This document shows positions 1 through 5,497 of a DNA stretch of 5,497 bases, piece by piece. How positions within the stretch are numbered: position 1 is the first letter of the stretch; each line of letters opens with the position of its first letter. The notes under the pieces were generated by a model. The model saw only the letters and a list, made by a program, of their open reading frames with translations, did not search any database and was not told where the DNA came from. Location of the stretch: contig JACRKM010000048.1 in NCBI GenBank assembly GCA_016219765.1, positions 1 to 5,497 of the forward strand. Reading direction: 5' to 3'. A program made the translations under genes and the position numbers. The stretch is from Candidatus Woesearchaeota archaeon (lineage in GTDB: Archaea > Nanobdellota > Nanobdellia > Woesearchaeales > UBA11576).

Positions 1-764
1 ACTCCTGCAGCAGAATCCCAGCCACGCGTCTCCTGCACCAAACGCTCGTGATGCTGTACTGCACGTTTCTGGCGCTCAACCTCAAATGAAAGTGCACGTT
101 CGATCTCCTTGAATCCGGTGATGTTCTTGATTTCCGCACGCACATAGCCAGACTCTCGAATCGACACGTTTGCATCTGCCTTGATAATGCAGTATTCTAG
201 ATCAAAAATCTCAAGATACTCGAGCACCGACACAAGACGATTGAGAAATTCCCGTGCCTGCTCTGCACCGTGCATATCTGGCTCGGTTACGATCTCACAC
301 AATGGATTTCCACTGCGATTATAGTCGATCAGCACATATCCCTGTCCAGCACTCCCCTGATGAATCAATGAGGCAGGGTCCTCTTCAAGGTGCGCACGAG
401 CGATGCGCACGACCATGCCGTCTTGCAGCTCAAGCTTGCCGTTAGTTCCCAGAGGCAACTCGTGCTGGGAGATCTGATAATTCTTTGAAAGGTCAGGATA
501 GAAGTAGGATTTTCTCGAAAAAATCAGTTTCGGACTTATCGTGCAGCCCAGCGCAAGCGCTAAACGAAGTCCCCCATCCAGTGCTGCTTCATTGAGCACA
601 GGCTTTGAACCGGGAAAACCCAAGCACACATCGCACGTGCGCGTGTTTGGCTCTTCGCTTCCTTGCGTTGCGCATCCGCAAAAGAGTTTGGTCTTCGTAT
701 TGAGCTGTACGTGGATCTCAAGGCCGATTACCACGTCACTCGTGAACTTTTTTTCATTTACCAT
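1..764 (-). CDS. gatB: Asp-tRNA(Asn)/Glu-tRNA(Gln) amidotransferase subunit B, N-terminal 254 residues (cut by window edge)
   Basis: GatB is the tRNA-binding and kinase/transamidase subunit of cytoplasmic GatCAB; it phosphorylates the aspartate on Asp-tRNA(Asn) with ATP and exchanges it for the ammonia released by GatA. Visible from the start: GLEIHVQL (residues 14-21, with E16 and H18 of the active site), a CxC...CxxC zinc knuckle (C29, C31, C44, C47), SYFYPDL (86-92), YQISQ (96-100), HLEED (125-129), DYNRSGNPL (147-155), EIVTEPD (157-163), DANVSIR (197-203), EIKN (211-214) and QETRGWD (244-250). The family is about 470-500 aa, so roughly half is missing off the left edge. The ATG at 764 is chosen because the conserved region begins about 10 residues later. 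No good Shine-Dalgarno precedes it. It follows gatA after 42 bp. The stretches EEDPASL and KNITGFKEIERAL differ from the usual bacterial EEDAGK and KNLNSF; from memory they resemble archaeal GatB. Confidence 0.95.
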   Translation of the reverse strand, partial: MVNEKKFTSDVVIGLEIHVQLNTKTKLFCGCATQGSEEPNTRTCDVCLGFPGSKPVLNEAALDGGLRLALALGCTISPKLIFSRKSYFYPDLSKNYQISQHELPLGTNGKLELQDGMVVRIARAHLEEDPASLIHQGSAGQGYVLIDYNRSGNPLCEIVTEPDMHGAEQAREFLNRLVSVLEYLEIFDLEYCIIKADANVSIRESGYVRAEIKNITGFKEIERALSFEVERQKRAVQHHERLVQETRGWDSAAG

Positions 765-790
765 ATTATCTTTACAATTATCTCATTTAC

Positions 791-799
791 GATATATTT
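791..799 (-). promoter_or_regulatory. Possible internal TATA box ahead of gatB
   Basis: The 42-bp gap between gatA and gatB is AT-rich and, on the minus strand, reads GAAATATATC about 31 bp upstream of the gatB ATG. This is the same distance as the TATA box of the aspS/tgt promoter, and gatB also lacks a clear Shine-Dalgarno. A second, near-leaderless gatB transcript is possible. The match is short, and an AT-rich spacer can yield it by chance, so this is weak. Confidence 0.25.
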
Positions 800-806
800 C
801 CTGCAT

Positions 807-2246
807 TCACTCAAGAGCTGCACCAAGCTGCAGAAGCTTTCCTTCATTAAAATGATCAGCAGTCAACATCGCACCAATCGGCAATCCCCTGCTCGCCCCA
901 ACAGGCATGTTGAGATGCGGCAACCCCGCGAGGTTTGGGCCAACAGTCAGCGCATCGATCATGTAGCTTTGCGCTGGTGTCAGCTTTGCAATCTCATCAA
1001 AGCGCGGTGGTAGGATAGCGACTGTCGGAGAAATAAGCGCATCAAACTTCTTGAATACTTTCTTATAATCGTCGATGATCAGCCTGCGAACCTTCGTCGC
1101 TTTCACATAATACGCGTCACGGTAGCCAGCCATGCGCGTAAATGTTCCCAGCAGGATCCTGCGCTTTGCTTCTTTCCCAAAATGCCGCGCACGCACTTGT
1201 GAAAAATACGAGTTGAAATCGCCCTCGATCTTCTCCTCTGCACCATACCGCAACCCGCACAACTTTGCAAGGTTTGTCGATGCTTCCGACGGTGCGATAA
1301 TGTAATATGTGGGAATTCCATACTCAATCGGGATCTTCAACGAAATCTCTTTACAATTCACACCGGCTGATTCTAAACGCTTGATGGCCGCCCATACACT
1401 TCTCTCCACGGCAGGATCGGTCCCTTCTCCAAAACCCTCCTTGACGATACCGACATTGAGGCTTTTTACATCCTTACCCACAAACTTTGAATAGTCGTCG
1501 ACAGCCACCGTTGCTGTCGTCGATTCTTTCTCATCAAATCCAGCCAGCACTTTCAGCGTTACTGCAACATCCGCAACCGTTTTTCCGATCGGCCCAACCT
1601 TGTCAAGCGAACTCCCATAATCAATCAAGCCGTAGCGTGACACTCTTCCGTACGTAGGGCACAACCCGACCACGCCGCAAAACGACGCAGGATTCACGAT
1701 CGAACCGCCCGTACTCTCCCCAAGAGCCACATGCGGAACTGTTAGTTTTTGCGCAAGTCCTGCAGCACCGCCGCTCGACCCGCCGCACGAACGCAGTTTG
1801 TCAAACGGATTTTTTGGAATAGTAAAGCCGACTCCAACATTGGTCGAGAAGCCACCAAATCCGAACTCATCCTGCGAGGTTTTACCAAGAATGATTGCGC
1901 CAGCCTTGCGAAGACGTTCAACGCACGTGGCGTCAAAGGGAGGAACGTATCCCTTCAATATAGCAGAACCGGCTGTAGATTCAATTCCTTTAACGCAGAT
2001 TGAATCCTTGATCGACATCGGAAGTCCTGCAAGAATTCCCTTTTTGTTCTTCGCAATAAGCTTTGCCTGCGCGATTGCCGATTCTTCAGCGATGACGTTG
2101 AAATAACAATATTCTTTGTTAACTATCTTACACTCTTCGAGAACACGGTGAGTGTGTTCTACAACATCTATCTGACCATCATGAACGGCCTTTACAAACT
2201 CAGCAACAGATGCGTTTTTTTGTTCTGTTGTTGATTTTCTAGCCAT
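807..2246 (-). CDS. gatA: Asp-tRNA(Asn)/Glu-tRNA(Gln) amidotransferase subunit A (glutaminase)
   Basis: GatA is the amidase-signature subunit of GatCAB; it hydrolyses glutamine (or asparagine) and passes ammonia to GatB. The protein is 479 aa, normal for the family (about 485). The Ser-cisSer-Lys triad is complete: K80 in MSIKD, S158 in GGSSGG, and nucleophile S182 in TGGSI. Likely glutamine-binding residues are R362/R363 in KRRILLGTF and D431 in DALTV, placed by alignment from memory with the Staphylococcus enzyme. NLAGLPHLNMPVG (438-450) is the usual C-terminal motif. The reading frame is open further upstream to 2408, but that part overlaps gatC and has no GatA homology. The ATG at 2246 is preferred because it follows a GGAG with 8-nt spacing and leaves a short leader before the first helix. 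It lies 19 bp after gatC. Oddity: the common GSDTGGSIR motif reads GESTGGSIV here, losing both the Asp and the Arg; I recall similar forms in archaeal GatA. Confidence 0.96.
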   Translation of the reverse strand: MARKSTTEQKNASVAEFVKAVHDGQIDVVEHTHRVLEECKIVNKEYCYFNVIAEESAIAQAKLIAKNKKGILAGLPMSIKDSICVKGIESTAGSAILKGYVPPFDATCVERLRKAGAIILGKTSQDEFGFGGFSTNVGVGFTIPKNPFDKLRSCGGSSGGAAGLAQKLTVPHVALGESTGGSIVNPASFCGVVGLCPTYGRVSRYGLIDYGSSLDKVGPIGKTVADVAVTLKVLAGFDEKESTTATVAVDDYSKFVGKDVKSLNVGIVKEGFGEGTDPAVERSVWAAIKRLESAGVNCKEISLKIPIEYGIPTYYIIAPSEASTNLAKLCGLRYGAEEKIEGDFNSYFSQVRARHFGKEAKRRILLGTFTRMAGYRDAYYVKATKVRRLIIDDYKKVFKKFDALISPTVAILPPRFDEIAKLTPAQSYMIDALTVGPNLAGLPHLNMPVGASRGLPIGAMLTADHFNEGKLLQLGAALE

Positions 2247-2254
2247 ACAGCGTT

Positions 2255-2259
2255 CTCCA
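2255..2259 (-). promoter_or_regulatory. Shine-Dalgarno sequence of gatA
   Basis: On the minus strand the 19-bp gatC-gatA gap contains TGGAG followed by 8 nt and the ATG at 2246. It decides the gatA start against the longer open frame reaching 2408. It is the only convincing ribosome binding site in the window, and it sits at an internal operon gene, as is common where first genes are leaderless. Confidence 0.6.
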
Positions 2260-2265
2260 GTCTTT

Positions 2266-2550
2266 CTACATGGTTCGCGGTCCTTTGAAGTAACCATCTT
2301 TCTTATGCTTTGTATTCGCAAGCGAGATCTCTTGAGAAAAAGAAGGCCGGATCTTATCTTCACGAAGATTCGGTGATAGGTCAACCGGCTGCAGCGCGGG
2401 TTCCACACCTACGACGGTGATTTCATCAAGCTTCTTGATCGCGTCAAGAATCTCTTGAAACTGCGGCAAGAACTCCTCTTCTTCGTCCCCTGAAAGCTCC
2501 AGACGCGCATTCTTGGCAACACGTTCTATGAGCGCATGGTCGACTTTCAT
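2266..2550 (-). CDS. gatC: Asp-tRNA(Asn)/Glu-tRNA(Gln) amidotransferase subunit C
   Basis: GatC is the small structural subunit that wraps around the GatA-GatB interface and stabilises GatA; it has no catalytic residues. The protein is 94 aa, the usual size (about 95-100). The N-terminal helix VAKNARLEL (11-19), an acidic second helix with FQEIL (31-35), the GVEP turn (48-51), the LRED stretch (62-65) and the closing GYFKGPR (86-92) follow the family pattern in order. The ATG at 2550 fits the normal N-terminus, 9 bp after the aspS stop codon. The short spacer (attcttcac on the coding strand) has no Shine-Dalgarno, so translation may be coupled to aspS termination. It lies between aspS and gatA, and gene order aspS-gatC-gatA-gatB implies coordinated expression of the mischarging enzyme and the amidotransferase. 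Confidence 0.93.
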   Translation of the reverse strand: MKVDHALIERVAKNARLELSGDEEEEFLPQFQEILDAIKKLDEITVVGVEPALQPVDLSPNLREDKIRPSFSQEISLANTKHKKDGYFKGPRTM

Positions 2551-2559
2551 GTGAAGAAT

Positions 2560-4320
2560 CTACTTCTTTGAAACTACATCCGTCTTAATATGCAGTTCCT
2601 TAAGCGCACTCGCCGGAACTTCGCTCGGAGAACCGTCCATCGGGCACTCGCATGACTTGTTCTTCGGGAACGCGATCACTTCACGGATATCATTGATGCC
2701 GCACATCAGTGCGACGATGCGGTCAAACCCAAATGCAAACCCGCCGTGCGGAGGCGCTCCATACTTGAACGCCTCAAGCAGAAACCCAAACTTTTTCTCA
2801 ATCTCCTGCTTGGAGATGCCGATGACCTTCATGACCCGTTCCTGAATATCGGGGCTGTGGATGCGGATGCTGCCAGAAAGGATCTCGACACCATTGAGAG
2901 CCATATCATACTGTGTACAGTACACTTTTCCGGGGTCGATCTCCAAGAATTTGAGATGCTCTTCAATAGGCATGCAAAAAGGGTGATGCGCGGGATCCCA
3001 TTTCTCTTCCTCTTCGTTCCACTCAAAGAGAGGAAAGTCAGTGACCCAGCAGAACTTGAATTCGTTATCCTTTATTAAATTCAATTTCTTTCCCAGTTCC
3101 AACCGCAATTTTGCAAGTATATCGTTGGTTTTTTTCTGTGTATCTGCAATGAAAAAAATCGTGCTGCCTGGTTTTGCACCGGTTTTTGCCAGTAGTTTCT
3201 TTTGCAGGTCCTCATTGAAGTATTTCACCACACTCGACTCAAGGCCTTTTTGCGTCACGCGCATCCACGCCATGCCTTTTGCTCCAAGCTGCACAGCAAA
3301 TGACGTAAGTTCATCAATGTCTTTTCGTGAAAAATCCGCCTGAGGGCAAATGCACTTTACGATCATTCCACTTTCCACGGCGCTCTTGAAGACAGAAAAT
3401 TCAGACTCTTTAGCGATATCTGTCACATCATGTAAGAACAATTCAAAGCGGAGGTCTGGCTTGTCGCATCCATACTTCGCCATTGCATCTTTGTGCGGGA
3501 TTCGCGGAAACGGAGTTGCTACGTCCACACCAATCGCTTTCTTTAACATGTGCTTTATGACGCCCTCGCCAAAAGTATAAATGTCTTCAAGTTCTGGGAA
3601 ACTCATCTCGACATCTATCTGCGTGAACTCTGGCTGGCGGTCAGCACGCAAGTCCTCATCACGAAGACAACGCGCAAGCTGGAAGTAACGATCGCAGCCA
3701 GATACCATAAGTAATTGCTTGTACAGCTGCGGGCTTTGTGGCAATGAATAGAATTTTCCCGGATGCACGCGGCTTGGAACAATATAATCGCGAGCACCTT
3801 CGGGCGTCGGCTTGACAAACAACGGCGTTTCTATCTCTAAGAATCCCTGCGCTGCGAGATATTCTCGCGAAGCCTGCATCGCTTTATGCCGGATCAGCAA
3901 GCGATTCTGCATGAGCGGCCTGCGCAAATCAAGGTACCGGTAGGTAAGGCGCATCTCATCCGTTGCAGCAATACGATCATCCACTTCGATCGGCGCCACT
4001 TCTGACTTGTTGAGGATTTTCAGTTCGCTGATGAAAACTTCGACCTCGCCTGTCTCGAGAGTCGGATTCGTCATTCCGGCCTTGCGCGGGCTCACTTGAC
4101 CATGTACTTCAACGACATCTTCTCTGCGAAGGTGCTCCGCTTCTTTAAAGAGCGCAACCTTGTCTGGTGTGAACACGATCTGAGTCAAACCATAGCGGTC
4201 CCGAAGATCTATAAAGATGACTCCGCCATGATCTCTGCGAGAGTGAACCCAGCCCTGCAGAACGACGAAATTATCCTTGTCTTTCTTGCGCAATGCGCCA
4301 CAAGTGTGCGTCCTTTTCAT
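2560..4320 (-). CDS. aspS: Aspartyl-tRNA synthetase, bacterial type, predicted non-discriminating (Asp/Asn)
   Basis: A class IIb synthetase that activates aspartate with ATP and charges tRNA(Asp); here probably tRNA(Asn) as well. Domains: OB-fold anticodon-binding domain (about 1-105), catalytic domain with motif 1 around EIETPLFVKPTPEGARDY (162-179), QSPQ (195-198), motif 2 from R217 through RDEDLRADRQPEFTQ (220-234), an inserted GAD domain (about 285-420), and motif 3 GFAFGFDRI (527-535, ATP-binding R534), then FPK and a C-terminal extension ending near SEVPASALKELHI. At 586 aa with the GAD insertion it is the bacterial form; archaeal/eukaryotic AspRS is shorter and lacks GAD. H31 (in RRDHGG) and G82 match the positions reported to mark non-discriminating AspRS in Pseudomonas aeruginosa, where discriminating E. 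coli AspRS has Leu and Lys. The start fits the MRTHxCG-like N-terminus. It lies about 28 bp from a TATA box with no Shine-Dalgarno. First gene of the operon with gatCAB. Confidence 0.97.
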   Translation of the reverse strand: MKRTHTCGALRKKDKDNFVVLQGWVHSRRDHGGVIFIDLRDRYGLTQIVFTPDKVALFKEAEHLRREDVVEVHGQVSPRKAGMTNPTLETGEVEVFISELKILNKSEVAPIEVDDRIAATDEMRLTYRYLDLRRPLMQNRLLIRHKAMQASREYLAAQGFLEIETPLFVKPTPEGARDYIVPSRVHPGKFYSLPQSPQLYKQLLMVSGCDRYFQLARCLRDEDLRADRQPEFTQIDVEMSFPELEDIYTFGEGVIKHMLKKAIGVDVATPFPRIPHKDAMAKYGCDKPDLRFELFLHDVTDIAKESEFSVFKSAVESGMIVKCICPQADFSRKDIDELTSFAVQLGAKGMAWMRVTQKGLESSVVKYFNEDLQKKLLAKTGAKPGSTIFFIADTQKKTNDILAKLRLELGKKLNLIKDNEFKFCWVTDFPLFEWNEEEEKWDPAHHPFCMPIEEHLKFLEIDPGKVYCTQYDMALNGVEILSGSIRIHSPDIQERVMKVIGISKQEIEKKFGFLLEAFKYGAPPHGGFAFGFDRIVALMCGINDIREVIAFPKNKSCECPMDGSPSEVPASALKELHIKTDVVSKK

Positions 4321-4344
4321 CGCTTTTCACGGTTTCGACAAGTA

Positions 4345-4352
4345 TTTATATA
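4345..4352. promoter_or_regulatory. Shared TATA box of the divergent aspS and tgt promoters
   Basis: The 60-bp gap between the two start codons contains TTTATATA on the plus strand, read as TATATAAA on the minus strand. Its centre (4348.5) lies about 28 bp from the aspS ATG and 32 bp from the tgt ATG. Archaeal TATA boxes sit about 26 bp upstream of transcription starts, so predicted leaders are about 2 nt for aspS and about 6 nt for tgt. On the aspS side an A-rich run (AAAAAAC) precedes the box, a good TFB recognition element; on the tgt side the flank (CAAGTA) is a poorer one, so aspS may be the stronger direction. Neither start has a Shine-Dalgarno. I see no well-spaced bacterial -35/-10 pair in either direction. 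Confidence 0.6.
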
Positions 4353-4380
4353 GTTTTTTATCCGACCAAAGCCGGTTCTT

Positions 4381-5497
4381 ATGTTCACTCTTAAACACCA
4401 AGACGACAAGACAAATGCGAGAACAGGAGTTCTTAAGACGGCATCAGGAAGCATCGCCACGCCCTTCTTCATGCCTGTTGCAACCAAGATGACGGTCAAG
4501 CAGATCAGCCCATTCGAGCTGACCGAAATGGGTGTTGAGGCCATCATCGCAAACGCTTACATCCTCTACCTCAAGCCAGGAACAAAACGGATTATGGAAG
4601 CAGGAGGCATCCACAAGTTCATGCGCTATGATGGAAATATCTTCACGGATAGCGGAGGGTTTCAGATGCTTTCGAAGTCGTTCCTTGTGGCTGTCAATGA
4701 TCAAGGAATCAGGTTTCGCGATCCATTCTCTGAGAGACAGCATTTCCTGACGCCAGAGGCGGCGATCAAGGTTCAGCACGAGATCGGCAGCGACGTCGCG
4801 ATGGCACTTGACCACGTCCCTCCTGTGCTGCAGGAACGCGCACATATCGCGGATGCGGTTGAGCGAACCCACCTATGGGCGGCAAGATGCAAAACCTATC
4901 ATGAGTCCTGCGACGGAAAGAATGCGTACGGAAGAAAACAGCTGCTTTTCGGCATCACACAAGGGGGAATCTTTGACGACCTTCGTGAAAAAAGCGCACA
5001 ACACATCAACGCACTTGACTTTGATGGCATAGCAATCGGAGGACACTGCATCGGAGAGCCCAAAGAAAAAATGCATTCATCAATCAAAAAACAAGTCAGG
5101 TATTTTGATGAGAGCAAGCCACGCTACCTCATGGGCGTCGGCAGTCCAGTCGATATCATTGAGTCAGTCGCCCTTGGCATCGACTGCTTCGATTCCATCT
5201 ACCCGACAAAGCACGCGCGACATGCACACGTATTCTCGCGCCAGGGCATGCTTAAGATCGACAAAGGAAGATTCGCGAACGACTTTGCCCCTCTTGATTC
5301 TTCATGCACGTGCTATGTTTGCAAAAATTTTACACGGGCATTTCTTCACCATCTCTCTCGTGTTGAAGACTACACGTATACGCGCTATCTTTCTTATCAC
5401 AACGTCTTTTGGCTGACACAATTCATGAAAGAGATTCGCAACGCAATCAAGAACAACGAGTTCCCACAATACAAGAAGGAGTTCATGAAAGAATTCG
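4381..5497 (+). CDS. tgt: tRNA-guanine transglycosylase, bacterial/queuine type (372 residues, cut just before its C-terminus)
   Basis: TGT replaces guanine in tRNA with a 7-deazaguanine by base exchange; the bacterial/eukaryotic type acts at position 34 of GUN anticodons in queuosine formation. Seen in order: FMPVAT (30-35), DSGGFQ (90-95, general acid/base D90), TPEAAIKVQHEIGSD (124-138), LD at 143-144, GITQGGIFDDLR (191-202), IGGHCIGE (219-226), PRYLMGVGSP (247-256), nucleophile D271 in FDSIYPTKHAR, and the zinc site C309, C311, C314, H340. Bacterial TGT is about 370-385 aa, so only a few residues are missing off the right edge. The ATG at 4381 is the first start after the in-frame stop at 4351 and matches the family N-terminus. 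It is too short and wrong in motif (no LDIPT) for the archaeosine TGT, which carries C-terminal domains including PUA. Oddities: substrate-pocket residues V146, H222, C223 and I224 differ from the bacterial Cys and Leu-Ala-Val, and Arg of the PTR motif is K277. Confidence 0.94.
   Translation, partial: MFTLKHQDDKTNARTGVLKTASGSIATPFFMPVATKMTVKQISPFELTEMGVEAIIANAYILYLKPGTKRIMEAGGIHKFMRYDGNIFTDSGGFQMLSKSFLVAVNDQGIRFRDPFSERQHFLTPEAAIKVQHEIGSDVAMALDHVPPVLQERAHIADAVERTHLWAARCKTYHESCDGKNAYGRKQLLFGITQGGIFDDLREKSAQHINALDFDGIAIGGHCIGEPKEKMHSSIKKQVRYFDESKPRYLMGVGSPVDIIESVALGIDCFDSIYPTKHARHAHVFSRQGMLKIDKGRFANDFAPLDSSCTCYVCKNFTRAFLHHLSRVEDYTYTRYLSYHNVFWLTQFMKEIRNAIKNNEFPQYKKEFMKEF

Noticed and set aside
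748..754. Run of seven A on the gatB coding strand right after the start, as a slippery or phase-variable site
   Set aside because: It encodes ordinary Glu-Lys-Lys in the variable N-terminus, the frame continues correctly into conserved GatB, and no structure or alternative frame of useful length follows.
541..1013. Plus-strand open frames of 104 and 116 codons across the gatA-gatB junction
   Set aside because: They run antisense to conserved GatB and GatA sequence, their translations are low-complexity or composition-biased, and neither has a promoter or ribosome site.
2247..2408. Longer gatA reading frame starting at 2408
   Set aside because: The extra 54 codons overlap gatC in another frame and do not resemble GatA; the ATG at 2246 has a Shine-Dalgarno and the right family N-terminus.
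4354..4359. T-run on the plus strand as an archaeal-type terminator
   Set aside because: It lies between two divergent start codons, where no transcript should end, and reads better as the A-rich BRE flank of the aspS TATA box on the other strand.
4444..4872. 142-codon open frame on the minus strand inside tgt
   Set aside because: It lies wholly opposite the conserved TGT coding sequence, has no recognisable motif or start signal, and is explained as an antisense shadow of the tgt codons.
4381..5497. Rightward gene as DpdA (DNA 7-deazaguanine insertion) or as archaeosine TGT
   Set aside because: The motif order, zinc site and length match the bacterial tRNA position-34 enzyme closely, and no other dpd-like gene or PUA-type extension is visible, although the right edge limits the view.
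1..5497. A new multi-gene defence, mobile or metabolic system
   Set aside because: All coding space is taken by five recognisable housekeeping genes; no repeats, integrase, toxin-antitoxin pair or unknown gene is seen.

Overview
The window holds housekeeping translation and tRNA-modification genes with almost no non-coding DNA. Four genes run leftward on the minus strand in the order aspS, gatC, gatA, gatB (gatB is cut by the left edge). One gene, a tRNA-guanine transglycosylase (tgt), runs rightward from about 4381 and is cut by the right edge just before its expected end. The two transcription units diverge from a 60-bp gap at 4321-4380.

The leftward genes form one functional unit for making Asn-tRNA(Asn) by the indirect route. 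AspRS carries the two residues (His31 and Gly82) that mark non-discriminating bacterial-type AspRS, so it is expected to charge both tRNA(Asp) and tRNA(Asn) with aspartate. GatCAB would then amidate the misacylated Asp-tRNA(Asn). GatA has the full amidase Lys-Ser-Ser triad, GatC is full length, and the N-terminal two thirds or so of GatB are visible. Spacing is tight (9, 19 and 42 bp), which fits an operon.

The host is most likely an archaeon, possibly one of the small-genome DPANN lineages such as Woesearchaeota; this is inference. For it: the divergent gap holds a single symmetric TATA box (TTTATATA) about 28-32 bp from both start codons; neither start has a Shine-Dalgarno sequence, which suggests leaderless or near-leaderless mRNAs; and GatA and GatB contain motif variants that I associate with archaeal rather than bacterial subunits. 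Against a simple archaeal picture: AspRS is the long bacterial type with an inserted GAD domain (586 aa, against about 430 aa for archaeal AspRS), and Tgt is the short bacterial/eukaryotic queuine type, not the archaeosine enzyme with its PUA-containing extension. A mosaic of archaeal expression signals with bacterial-type enzymes is the most interesting aspect. A bacterial host cannot be excluded from this sequence alone.

I found no RNA gene, mobile element, CRISPR array, phage gene or new multi-gene system. Base use looks uniform across the genes and no gene is visibly broken. The longest non-coding stretch is 60 bp.
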